NCBI GenBank assembly: GCA_902800055.1
Contig: CADCCW010000024.1
Location: 1-49,216 of the forward strand
DNA from: an uncultured bacterium
Lineage (GTDB): Bacteria > Verrucomicrobiota > Kiritimatiellia > RFP12 > UBA1067
Reading direction: 5' to 3'
DNA length: 49,216 nt
Part shown: positions 41,984 to 49,216 of the stretch, piece by piece
Layout: each line of letters starts with the position of its first letter
How positions within the stretch are numbered: the stretch's first letter is position 1
Program-made: the position numbers and the translations under genes
Notes under the pieces: model-generated
Seen by the model: the letters and a program-made list of their open reading frames with translations, nothing else
What the model was told of the DNA's origin: nothing
The model's database searches: none

Positions 41984-43285
41984 TCAGCCGCGCTCCGCGT
42001 TGCGGCGCTCGAGCTCCGCGCGATAGGCGGTTGGGTCCTTGGGCGCCCTGGCGACGCCGGAGGCGGCCGCGGCCGCGGCCACGGCGGCGGGGATCTCGAC
42101 GAACAGGCGCCGGTCGAACGGCTTGGGGATGATGTACCCGTCGCCGAACTCCAGCCGCTCGTCGGGGTAGATCGCCTTCACTTCGTCCGGCACCGGCTGC
42201 CGCGCCAGCTCCGCGAGCGCGTGCGCGGCGGCCACCTTCATCCCCTTGTCGATCGTGGTGGCGCGCACGTCGAGCGCGCCGCGGAAGAGGTAGGGGAAGC
42301 CGAGCACGTTGTTGATCTGGTTGGGATAGTCGCTGCGGCCGGTCACCATCACGTAGCGGCGGCCGGCGAGCGCGGAAGCGACTTCGGCGGGCGAGATCTC
42401 GGGGTCCGGGTTGGCCATCGCGAAGATCGCGGGGAAGCCGGCCATGCGCTTCACGTCCTCGCCGGCGAGCACGTTGGCGGCGGAGACGCCGATGAAGACG
42501 TCGGCGCCGGCAATCGCGTCCTTGAGCCTGCGCCCGGCCATGCCGCGCACGGCGTGGCGGCGCTTGAAGGGATTGAGGTCGGTGCGCTCCTCGCTGATGA
42601 CGCCCTTCGAGTCGCACATCGTGACGTCCTCCACCCCGGCGGCCTTGAGCATCTCGCAGATGCGGATGCCGGCGGCGCCGGCGCCGTTCATGACCACCTT
42701 GAGCGCGGAGAGCGGGCGGTCCGCGAGCATGGCGTAGTTCATGACGCCCGAGAGCGCGATGACGGCGGTTCCCCACTGGTCGTCGTGAAAGACGGGGATG
42801 TCGAGCTCGGCGTCGAGCCGGTCCTCGATCTCGAAGCAGGCGGGGGAGGCGATGTCCTCGAGGTTGATGCCGCCGTACTGCGGGGCGATCGCCTTCACCG
42901 CGGCGATCACGCGCTCCGGGTCAGTGCGGCCGGTGTCCGCGCCGCCCTCGCGGCAGCATGCGAGCGGCACCGGCCACGCGTCGACGTCGCCGAAGGCCTT
43001 GAAGAGCACCGCCTTGCCCTCCATCACCGGGATGGAGGCGGCGGCCCCGAGGTCGCCGAGGCCGAGGATGGCGGTGCCGTCGGAGACGACGGCGACGAGA
43101 TTCCCCTTCGCCGTCGCCTCGTAGACCGCCTCGGGGCGCTCGGCGATCGCGCGGACCGCGTGGGCCACCCCGGGCGTGTAGGCGAGGCAGAGGTCGTCCT
43201 TGGTCCTGAGCGGCCTCGGCAGCCTGACCGCGACCTTTCCGCCGCGGTGGTATGCAAGAACCTCTTCGCGTCCGAACCCGGCCAT
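41984..43285 (-). CDS. NAD(P)-dependent malic enzyme
   Basis: A 433-residue enzyme that oxidatively decarboxylates malate to pyruvate and CO2. Seen are the substrate loop AYTPGVAHAVRAI, SDGTAILGLGDLG, IPVFHDDQWGTAVI (metal and malate site; the usual residue after DDQ is His, here it is Trp), the NAD(P) fold VVMNGAGAAGIRICE, and the ANPDPEISP motif. The phosphotransacetylase domain of MaeB-type enzymes is absent, so this is the short bacterial form. The start follows the serC stop by nine bases with a GAGGCGGG site, indicating one operon. The Trp substitution may be a lineage feature. Confidence 0.92.
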   Translation of the reverse strand: MAGFGREEVLAYHRGGKVAVRLPRPLRTKDDLCLAYTPGVAHAVRAIAERPEAVYEATAKGNLVAVVSDGTAILGLGDLGAAASIPVMEGKAVLFKAFGDVDAWPVPLACCREGGADTGRTDPERVIAAVKAIAPQYGGINLEDIASPACFEIEDRLDAELDIPVFHDDQWGTAVIALSGVMNYAMLADRPLSALKVVMNGAGAAGIRICEMLKAAGVEDVTMCDSKGVISEERTDLNPFKRRHAVRGMAGRRLKDAIAGADVFIGVSAANVLAGEDVKRMAGFPAIFAMANPDPEISPAEVASALAGRRYVMVTGRSDYPNQINNVLGFPYLFRGALDVRATTIDKGMKVAAAHALAELARQPVPDEVKAIYPDERLEFGDGYIIPKPFDRRLFVEIPAAVAAAAAASGVARAPKDPTAYRAELERRNAERG

Positions 43286-43294
43286 CGACCCGCC

Positions 43295-44392
43295 TCAGCC
43301 GTTGGCCTTCTCGAAGTCCTTCATGAAGGAGACGAGCGCGTCCACGCCCTCCATCGGGAAGGCGTTGTAGATCGAGGCGCGGATGCCGCCGACGGAGCGG
43401 TGACCCTTGAGCGAGCTCATGCCGAGCTTCTTGGCCTCGTCGATGAACTTCTTCTCCAGCTCCTCGTTGTTGCCGTGGATGCGCCAGGTGACGTTCATGT
43501 TGGAGCGGAACTCGGGGAGCGCCGTGCCGGTCCAGAAGTCCGAGCCGTCGATGACGTCGTAGATCTTCTTCGCCTTCTCGGCGTTGAGCTTGAAGAGGTT
43601 CTCCTTGCCCATCTTCTTGACCCACTTCATCGTCTCGCCGAAGATGTAGATGCCCCAGGTCGGCGGCGTGTTGAAGAGCGAGTTCTCGTCCACGTAGGTG
43701 CGGTACTGTAGCATCGTCGGAATCTTGTCATCGCCCTTGGCGGCGAGCTCCTTCCTGATCGCGACGACGGCCATACCGGAGGGACCGAGGTTCTTCTGGG
43801 CGCCGGCGTAGAACATGTCGAACTGGTTGTAGTCGCGCTCGCAGCTGAGGATGTCGGACGACATGTCGCAGATGAGCGGGCCGCCGACCTTTGGGAAGTC
43901 CTTGATCTCGGCGCCGGCGATGGTCTCGTTCGAGCAGAGATGGTAGTAGGCGGAACCAGCGGCCCACTTCCACTCGTCGGCCTTGGGCATGCGGGTCGGG
44001 ATGTCCTTCGCGCAGTCGCAGGCGACATTGACGGTGGCGCCGCGGAGAGCCGCGACCTTCTGGCCTTCCTTGAGGGCCTTGCCGGACCAGGTGCCCTGCT
44101 TGGCGTAGTCAGCCGCCCCGCCCTTCGGGAGGAAGTTCATCGGAATCATCGCGAACTGCATCGAGGCGCCGCCCTGGATGAAGCACACCGCCCAGTCGTC
44201 GCCGAGGCCGCAGAGTTCCTTGAACGTGGCAATCGCCTCCTGGTGGATGGCGTCGTAGTCCTTGCCGCGGTGGGACATCTCCATCACGGACATTCCGCAG
44301 CCCTTGTAGTCGACAAGGTCCTTCTGCGCGTCCTGGAGGACTTCGAGCGGCAGGACAGCGGGGCCCGCAGAGAAGTTGTATGCACGAGACAT
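43295..44392 (-). CDS. serC: Phosphoserine aminotransferase SerC
   Basis: A 365-residue PLP enzyme of serine (and pyridoxal phosphate) biosynthesis that converts 3-phosphohydroxypyruvate to phosphoserine. Seen are the N-terminal AYNFSAGPAVLPLEVL, FIQGGASMQFAMIPMN, the PLP lysine in FYAGAQKNLGPSGM (about 195) and the C-terminal SLKGHRSVGGIRASIYNA with the substrate arginine. Length and all key residues are normal. The promoter at 44471 gives a leader of about 70 bases, and AAAGGA precedes ATG 44392. It is the first gene of a probable operon serC, malic enzyme, HD hydrolase, esterase. Confidence 0.97.
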   Translation of the reverse strand: MSRAYNFSAGPAVLPLEVLQDAQKDLVDYKGCGMSVMEMSHRGKDYDAIHQEAIATFKELCGLGDDWAVCFIQGGASMQFAMIPMNFLPKGGAADYAKQGTWSGKALKEGQKVAALRGATVNVACDCAKDIPTRMPKADEWKWAAGSAYYHLCSNETIAGAEIKDFPKVGGPLICDMSSDILSCERDYNQFDMFYAGAQKNLGPSGMAVVAIRKELAAKGDDKIPTMLQYRTYVDENSLFNTPPTWGIYIFGETMKWVKKMGKENLFKLNAEKAKKIYDVIDGSDFWTGTALPEFRSNMNVTWRIHGNNEELEKKFIDEAKKLGMSSLKGHRSVGGIRASIYNAFPMEGVDALVSFMKDFEKANG

Positions 44393-44470
44393 TTCTGTAT
44401 CCTTTCTTTCTGGTTAGAGTTTATCTTCTGCCGCCCTAAGAGATTATCTGGCGAGCGGCATTGGGTGCGT

Positions 44471-44499
44471 ATTATACTCTTTTCACATCGCCGAGGCAA
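44471..44499 (-). promoter_or_regulatory. serC promoter
   Basis: Minus strand TTGCCT (44494-44499), a 17-base spacer, TATAAT (44471-44476). The -35 overlaps the last codons of icd. It is one of the two best -35/-10 pairs in the window. Confidence 0.65.
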
Positions 44500-45706
44500 G
44501 GGCGGCGGCGAACTCGGAGCACTTGACCTCCCTTGCGCCCTCCATCTGGCGGGCGAAGTCGTAGGTCACCGTGCCGGAGGCGATCACCTTGTCCATCGCC
44601 GCGATCACCAGGTCCGCCGCCTCGGTCCAGCCCATGTACCTGAGCATCATCTCGCCGGAGAGGATGAGCGAGCCGGGGTTGACCTTGTCGAGGCCGGCGT
44701 ACTTCGGCGCAGTGCCGTGGGTCGCCTCGAAGACGGCGATGCCGGTCTGGTAGTTGATGTTCGCGCCGGGCGCGATGCCGATGCCGCCGACGGTCGCGGC
44801 GAGCGCGTCGGAGACGTAGTCGCCGTTGAGGTTGAGGGTCGCGATAACGTCGTACTCGGCGGGGCGCGTCAGGATCTGCTGCAGGAACGCGTCGCAGATG
44901 CAGTCCTTGACCGTGATCGTCCGGCCGGTCTTCGGGTTCCTGAACTCGCACCACGGTCCCTTGTCGATCAGCGTCGCGCCGTATTCGCGCTGCGCGAGCG
45001 CGTAGCCCCAGTCGCGGAAGGCGCCCTCGGTGAACTTCTGGATGTTGCCCTTGTGGACGAGCGTCACCGACTTGCGGTCGTTGGCGACCGCGTAGTCGAG
45101 CGCGGCGCGGACGAGCCGCTCGGTGCCTTCCTGCGAGACCGGCTTGATGCCGATCGAGGCGGTCTTCGGGAAGCGGATCTTCTTCACCCCCATCTCGCCG
45201 AGCAGGAACGCCTTCACCTTCTCCACCTCCGGCGTCCCGTTCATCCACTCGATGCCGGCGTAGATGTCCTCGGTGTTCTCGCGGAAGATCACCATGTCGG
45301 TGAGCTCGGGGCGCTTCACCGGCGAGGGCACGCCCCTGAACCACCGCACCGGCCTCAGGCACACGTAGAGGTCGAGCTCCTGGCGCATCGTCACGTTGAT
45401 CGAGCGGATGCCGCCGCCGACCGGAGTGGTCAAGGGGCCCTTGATGGAGACGAGGCAGTCGCGGCAGGCGTCGAGCGTCGCCTTGGGGAGCCACTCGCCG
45501 GTCTGGTCGTGCGCCTTGCCGCCGGCGAGCACCTCGCGCCAGGCAATGGCGCGGCTGCCGCCGTAGGCCTTCGCGACCGCGGCGTCGAGGACGACGTGCG
45601 CCGCGCGGGTGATGTCGGGGCCGATGCCGTCGCCCTCGATGAATGGGATTTCGGGATTCGCGGGCACGTTGAGACGCCCGCCCTGCATGGTGATTCTTTC
45701 GCTCAT
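44483..45706 (-). CDS. icd: NADP-type isocitrate dehydrogenase
   Basis: A 407-residue enzyme of the TCA cycle that makes 2-oxoglutarate. Seen are [20 protein letters not shown], the substrate arginines in [33 protein letters not shown], and the cofactor segment [20 protein letters not shown], which matches NADP-dependent Icd of E. coli type. The start at 45706 ([12 protein letters not shown]) is chosen over the upstream ATG at 45736, which lies before the -10 box. The TATACT box ends only seven bases before this ATG, so the message should start at or next to the start codon. The gene ends inside the serC promoter region. Confidence 0.95.
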   Translation of the reverse strand: MSERITMQGGRLNVPANPEIPFIEGDGIGPDITRAAHVVLDAAVAKAYGGSRAIAWREVLAGGKAHDQTGEWLPKATLDACRDCLVSIKGPLTTPVGGGIRSINVTMRQELDLYVCLRPVRWFRGVPSPVKRPELTDMVIFRENTEDIYAGIEWMNGTPEVEKVKAFLLGEMGVKKIRFPKTASIGIKPVSQEGTERLVRAALDYAVANDRKSVTLVHKGNIQKFTEGAFRDWGYALAQREYGATLIDKGPWCEFRNPKTGRTITVKDCICDAFLQQILTRPAEYDVIATLNLNGDYVSDALAATVGGIGIAPGANINYQTGIAVFEATHGTAPKYAGLDKVNPGSLILSGEMMLRYMGWTEAADLVIAAMDKVIASGTVTYDFARQMEGAREVKCSEFAAALASAM

Positions 45707-45713
45707 GGCGCGT

Positions 45714-45727
45714 AGTATACCAAAAAT
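45714..45727 (-). promoter_or_regulatory. icd promoter, seven bases from the start codon
   Basis: Minus strand TTTTTGG then TATACT (45714-45719), seven bases, ATG 45706. It predicts a leaderless icd message and follows the T-run plus GG form of the other promoters. Confidence 0.55.
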
Positions 45728-45740
45728 TCGGCCCATGGAA

Positions 45741-45752
45741 ATGGTGGAGGTG
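45741..45752. repeat. ATGGTGGAGGTG, outermost candidate att core
   Basis: The same 12 bases as the tmRNA 3' end (48457-48468) and the copy at 46350-46361, in the same orientation. Beyond the 12 bases the resemblance is lost, so this copy is weaker evidence than the other two. Confidence 0.4.
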
Positions 45753-45835
45753 TGGACGCCAAAACGGAACTTTCTCTATTTATTATGGAATAGGGACCAT
45801 TGATTCTATGATACATTCCTGCTTGCCGCATATTC

Positions 45836-46198
45836 CTACCAAGGCCAAACAAACATTAGTGCCACGACAACGCAATACAGCCAAAAGCGGTTGAAGAGTG
45901 ATGCGGCAAGTGCAGAAAAAGAAAGGCAAATTTTGCAAAGAGCTGGCAACATCCCATTGGGAGTCTGTTTCCAAAGAAAGCCCCCGCCCATGCGTATGCT
46001 CCGACCAAATGCGAGGCTGCAATATGGCTCATCACCGCTCAACGCATTCCAGATCGACGCATAGGCGGAGTTGTCTCTCATCCAGGAAATGAGTCCGTAT
46101 GCCAACATCACGATGCCGACAATCCCCAGCAAACCGCAGGCGAGGCGAATGATAAGCCAGCCAATCTTGCCGTCCATCTCGCCAATTTCAATCGCCAT
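45836..46198 (-). CDS. Small membrane protein, function unknown
   Basis: A 120-residue protein with two or three hydrophobic segments: LIIRLACGLLGIVGIVMLAY (about 15-35) and a C-terminal pair (LSFSALAASLFN, FWLYCVVVALMFVWP). It has no recognised family. It lies in an AT-richer stretch between two partial copies of the tmRNA 3' end and has no clear ribosome site. No neighbour points to a role. It may belong to a decayed integrated element. Confidence 0.45.
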   Translation of the reverse strand: MAIEIGEMDGKIGWLIIRLACGLLGIVGIVMLAYGLISWMRDNSAYASIWNALSGDEPYCSLAFGRSIRMGGGFLWKQTPNGMLPALCKICLSFSALAASLFNRFWLYCVVVALMFVWPW

Positions 46199-46293
46199 AC
46201 AATATTATGTAGGTGTAGTACATAGCATCCAGTTTGTTTTATCTATCATCACGGTCTTCGGTCCTCCTTCGCGGCTGCGCCGGCTACGGAGGA

Positions 46294-46355
46294 CACCATC
46301 CTTCGCACGGCCTGCCATCCGTAGCCACGGCCGGCAGGCCGTGCGAAGGATGGTG
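46294..46355. repeat. 23-bp perfect hairpin, REP-like
   Basis: Arms 46294-46316 and 46333-46355 are perfectly complementary with a 16-base loop. A second dyad (GTCCTCC 46261-46267 with GGAGGAC 46288-46294) abuts it. GC-rich paired hairpins of this kind are typical of REP/RAYT-type dispersed elements. There is no T tract. Confidence 0.75.
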
Positions 46356-46388
46356 GAGGTGAGGCAACTCGAACCCAGTGTCCGAAAA
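46350..46388 (-). repeat. Diverged copy of the tmRNA 3' end (candidate att site)
   Basis: Plus strand ATGGTGGAGGTG, then TCGAACCC and GTCCGAAA, match the tmRNA gene at 48457-48494 in the same order, spacing and orientation, about 28 of 37 positions. The T-arm stem no longer pairs, so this is not a working RNA end. The layout fits a segment (46389-48457) inserted at ssrA. Confidence 0.6.
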
Positions 46389-46604
46389 ATAGGGGAAACA
46401 TTATGTTGAGATAACCCCATCTGTCGGTTTCTGGGACTGCCGCACCACCGATTTCCTCTATTTTTCAAGAGCCGTTTCAGTTGTTTCGTCCATTGTTTTC
46501 AAGGTTTTATGCTCCTTTCGTTCAGATGGGATTTCGGATGATTCCAGCTCATCCCAAGTAAGGCAACACGGCTAGCGACCCAGAGTATCGCCCCACGCGG
46601 CTAT

Positions 46605-46703
46605 TCAGACTACCTCCCAATGCTCGCCTTTGTCCGGGATTTCCTTGTTAGTTTTCTTGTTAGTTTTCTTGTTAGTTTTCTCGGTAGTTTTTCCCATCTT
46701 CAT
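46605..46703 (-). CDS. 32-residue lysine-rich peptide with KTNK repeats
   Basis: MKMGKTTE, then KTNK three times, then EIPDKGEHWEVV. The repeat is a 12-bp tandem array (46644-46691, four units, the outer one diverged), which keeps frame. The ribosome site is weak and no family is known, so this may be a real small protein or the tail of a lost gene. Confidence 0.3.
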   Translation of the reverse strand: MKMGKTTEKTNKKTNKKTNKEIPDKGEHWEVV

Positions 46704-46734
46704 TTTCCGCCATACGTCAGATTTACACCAACAT

Positions 46735-47391
46735 TTACATCGACACACAGCGTTGATAAATCATCACAAGAGCGATCACGACCAGCACGCTAAAACCTAC
46801 GCAGATGAGAAATTTGTCACTCTTGATCATAGCAAAAATCGACCAGTACCATTGGGGCGAAGTACATTCTTGTGCTGTTCTGATTTCACCAACTTCTTCC
46901 TCATTTGATAGTTGTGCCTTAATCGAACCATTAATTGACTCGTCAATTTCTTTTTCATAACTATAAAACGAGAAAGTGTACGAACAGGAATATGGTTCAA
47001 CCTTACCGATGTCAGACCAGTCCTCAAGCGTCATGAGACACAGAATTGATGTGCCTTTCATGAACCGAATTTCGGTCGGCACATCTATCCCAAATTCTGG
47101 ATCTGATGCAGCCTGTTTTTTCTGCCATGTTCGCAACTCTTCCAGAGATTGCATTTCGCCCGTTTCAGATTCTGGGCAGATGATTCTTATAGAGGCGTTC
47201 AAATCAATGGTTATCCGCTGAATAATACGCCAGAACAACGCATCGTACACATCCCATTCGTCATAAAAATCTCGTTTTTTTATGACAATAGCTGTGCGAA
47301 AGGTTACTGGCGTTCTCCCATCTGCTTTTGGGGCATCGAAGAACTTGTTAAAACCGCGACAGATAACGCAGATTAGTTTACTTTTGTTCAC
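46735..47391 (-). CDS. Tail-anchored protein of the AT-rich patch, function unknown
   Basis: A 218-residue protein with a GTG start (47389-47391), supported by GGAGG six bases upstream. It has a soluble, charged body and a single C-terminal membrane helix (FLICVGFSVLVVIALVMIYQ, about 193-212). Its base composition is clearly more AT-rich than the flanking chromosome, and codon choice differs. It overlaps the next gene upstream by 14 bases, so the two are probably co-expressed. I recognise no family; accessory or phage-derived origin is inferred from position beside ssrA. Confidence 0.55.
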   Translation of the reverse strand: MNKSKLICVICRGFNKFFDAPKADGRTPVTFRTAIVIKKRDFYDEWDVYDALFWRIIQRITIDLNASIRIICPESETGEMQSLEELRTWQKKQAASDPEFGIDVPTEIRFMKGTSILCLMTLEDWSDIGKVEPYSCSYTFSFYSYEKEIDESINGSIKAQLSNEEEVGEIRTAQECTSPQWYWSIFAMIKSDKFLICVGFSVLVVIALVMIYQRCVSM

Positions 47392-47722
47392 AGCCGACCT
47401 CCACGTTCGTTTCTACGGTCACTATATGCCCCCAATCTGGCATTCCTCGTTTTACCCAAGTATTGTAATCAACATATACATTAAACCAGTCCGAACACAG
47501 AATCAGCATCGAGCACAATAACGAAACGCATATCCCGACTTTTAAACCCTTAAATAGGAACCCATGAACAAACGATACGGCAAGCAATCCACAGACAGGA
47601 TACAGATAACAATAAAACCCCGCGCCATGATTACATGGATATCGGAAAGCTATTTCTCCACACATCAGCAACAACAATATCGCCGATGACCAAAATGAAA
47701 CTACTTCAAAAACCTTTCTCAT
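47378..47722 (-). CDS. Small multi-span membrane protein, function unknown
   Basis: A 114-residue protein, MRKVFEVVSFWSSAILLLLM at the start, with hydrophobic segments at about 7-24, 38-56 and 62-82 (VGICVSLLCSMLILCSDWFN). The second of two ATGs is chosen because AAGG is six bases before it. The gene is AT-rich, overlaps the tail-anchored gene by 14 bases and follows an anchored protein gene by 30 bases. No family is recognised. Confidence 0.5.
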   Translation of the reverse strand: MRKVFEVVSFWSSAILLLLMCGEIAFRYPCNHGAGFYCYLYPVCGLLAVSFVHGFLFKGLKVGICVSLLCSMLILCSDWFNVYVDYNTWVKRGMPDWGHIVTVETNVEVGCEQK

Positions 47723-47752
47723 TGTCATCCTTTGAAATGATTTGATTCACCA

Positions 47753-48154
47753 TTACGGACCTTCATACGTAGGTGCGTATCTTGCTGCGTATGAATAAAC
47801 GAATACCTTGTCATCTTGACATCGTTCAATCTCTATGTCGCCCTTTACTGCGTGAAATGAATACGGTTCAAAGCCGACAATTTTCATGCGATACGTTGCA
47901 ATCACACGTCTTTCTGAAATGCCATTTTGGTCGCAAAGTGTGCGAACAATGTCATACGGCACAAACTCCCATGTGTTTGCAGCATCGCGCCATGAAATGA
48001 TGTTGGGACATACCCGTTTTGCTTCATCAAAGTCAATTGAAAACAACAACTTCGGTTTAAGATTTGCCTTGTAGTCAATGTACCAGCAAAGGCAACTTAT
48101 CGCTGTTAACGCTACAACAATGGCAAATGCAAGAACAATGCGTTTAATAATCAT
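47753..48154 (-). CDS. N-terminally anchored small protein, function unknown
   Basis: A 133-residue protein with one N-terminal membrane helix (IVLAFAIVVALTAISCLCWY, about 6-25) and a periplasmic or extracellular body with mixed strands (YRMKIVGFEPYSFHAVKGDI). The cysteine in SCLCW could be part of a lipoprotein-like signal, but a proper lipobox is not present. AGGTGA precedes ATG 48154. It is the first gene of an apparent three-gene AT-rich operon ending at 46735. Confidence 0.55.
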   Translation of the reverse strand: MIIKRIVLAFAIVVALTAISCLCWYIDYKANLKPKLLFSIDFDEAKRVCPNIISWRDAANTWEFVPYDIVRTLCDQNGISERRVIATYRMKIVGFEPYSFHAVKGDIEIERCQDDKVFVYSYAARYAPTYEGP

Positions 48155-48760
<606 letters not shown>

Positions 48761-48779
48761 ATTTGGGCTTGGTGCGCGT

Positions 48780-48793
48780 ATTATACCATAATT
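48780..48793 (-). promoter_or_regulatory. ssrA promoter
   Basis: Minus strand AATTATGG then TATAAT (48780-48785), 19 bases before the mature 5' end, leaving about 12 bases to be removed by RNase P. It is the same extended -10 form as elsewhere. Confidence 0.55.
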
Positions 48794-48817
48794 CTGACGC
48801 GGCATGTGCGATTATGT

Positions 48818-48823
48818 TATACT
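48818..48823 (+). promoter_or_regulatory. Promoter of the right-edge gene, divergent from ssrA
   Basis: Plus strand TGT then TATACT, 29 bases before ATG 48853, with AAAGGAAAGGA in the leader. It is back to back with the ssrA promoter. Confidence 0.5.
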
Positions 48824-48852
48824 ACACACAACCCCAAAGGAAAGGAACGCCC

Positions 48853-49216
48853 ATGAGCGAAGAGAACTCCAATGTCAGCGAAGAGCCGGTGAACGCCGAG
48901 GCCGCAGCCGGAAACGAAACCACCGCTGGAACCGAGACCGCTGGTGCCGAGACTGAGGACGCCAAGTGCGAATGCGGCTGCAGCTGCCAGTCCGTCGCCG
49001 AGAAGATCACCGAGTACAACGGAAAGGTCGACGCCTGCGTCGAAAGCGCCATCGGCTTCGTCGGGAACCGTCCGTGGGAAGACTGGCTGAAGGTCGCCAA
49101 CACCTACATCACGCGACTCCTGCCCGCAGCCATCGCGGTCGCCGGCGTACTAGCGTTCGTGACCGCTCTCGTCTCGACGATCCGGATGAATGCGCCATTC
49201 TCCGATGTGGTGAATA
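48853..49216 (+). CDS. Acidic membrane protein, cut by the window edge
   Basis: At least 121 residues. The first 45 are Glu/Ala/Thr-rich (SEEPVNAEAAAGNETTAGTE), followed by a cysteine cluster AKCECGCSC (about 37-45), a helix (VAEKITEYNGKVDACVESAI) and a membrane segment LLPAAIAVAGVLAFVTALVS (about 88-108). The cluster could bind a metal. The ribosome site is strong. This is the only plus-strand gene in the window. No family is recognised, and the C terminus lies outside. Confidence 0.7.
   Translation, partial: MSEENSNVSEEPVNAEAAAGNETTAGTETAGAETEDAKCECGCSCQSVAEKITEYNGKVDACVESAIGFVGNRPWEDWLKVANTYITRLLPAAIAVAGVLAFVTALVSTIRMNAPFSDVVN

Larger units (their letters stand above)
46199..46604. other. 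Non-coding: two hairpins and a diverged tmRNA 3' fragment
   Basis: Bases 46261-46294 and 46294-46355 form two adjacent hairpins, then 46350-46388 resemble the last 38 bases of the tmRNA gene. From 46389 to 46604 I see nothing I can name. Confidence 0.6.

Noticed and set aside
46205..46468. Minus-strand frame of 87 codons
   Set aside because: It reads through both hairpins and the diverged tmRNA end and has no protein-like pattern.

Overview
The window reads as a piece of chromosome from a host-associated bacterium of the PVC superphylum, most likely Kiritimatiellota, Lentisphaerota or Verrucomicrobiota from a gut. This placement is an inference. It rests on very large exported LamG, beta-helix and DUF2341-like proteins, an ECF sigma factor with a membrane extension, exported glycosidases, and type III secretion cargo genes far from any proteobacterial context. 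Almost every gene is on the minus strand; the gene at the right edge is the only one on the plus strand. There is no tRNA, no rRNA, no CRISPR array, no transposase and no integrase.

Region 1 (1-10.8 kb) holds the secreted half of a type III secretion system, without the apparatus. In transcription order it has a small unknown gene, a coiled-coil protein in the place of a needle tip protein, an LcrH/SycD-type TPR chaperone, a two-membrane-segment translocator, a long one-membrane-segment translocator, a decayed CesT-like chaperone, two small genes, an intact CesT-like chaperone, four tandem EspA/SseB-like filament paralogues, another CesT-like chaperone, and a large effector candidate broken by a 47-bp tandem duplication. 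A 32-bp motif with a fixed 8-bp spacer (GTAACCTTTTC-N8-CGTGTAGACAGGG) occurs four times, always just upstream of one of these cargo genes.

Region 2 (10.9-19.5 kb) is a polysaccharide region: an exported beta-helix protein, an ECF sigma factor continuing in frame through a membrane segment into a multidomain exported protein, a GH27 alpha-galactosidase with an NPCBM domain, and a clan GH-A-like glycosidase. Region 3 (19.5-25.5 kb) is a chaperone block transcribed dnaK, groES, groEL, htpG and closed by a terminator after groEL.

Region 4 (25.8-39.1 kb) contains three giant exported surface proteins of 1860, 1731 and 738 residues. They share a signal peptide and are built from LamG, PKD, parallel beta-helix and DUF2341-like modules. 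Two share a nearly identical promoter-leader-signal cassette. An 'xCTGWKLY' module and a short C-terminal pattern link several of them to the sigma-fusion protein.

Region 5 (39.1-39.9 kb) is a non-coding segment crowded with ordered repeats: three pairs of 12-bp repeats, an operator-like palindrome, four palindromic iterons at 22-23-bp spacing followed by AT-rich DNA, and a second 22-bp array. It looks like a replication origin or a multi-site regulatory region. Region 6 (39.9-45.7 kb) is housekeeping: a membrane protein, an esterase, an HD hydrolase, malic enzyme, serC and icd. Region 7 (45.7-48.8 kb) is an AT-rich patch of small membrane-protein genes downstream of the tmRNA gene, flanked by partial copies of the tmRNA 3' end, which suggests one or two decayed integrations at ssrA. 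A new plus-strand membrane protein gene starts at the right edge.

Many promoters share an extended -10 preceded by a T run (T4-6-GG-TATAAT). Several lie only 7-13 bases from the start codon, which predicts leaderless or nearly leaderless messages.
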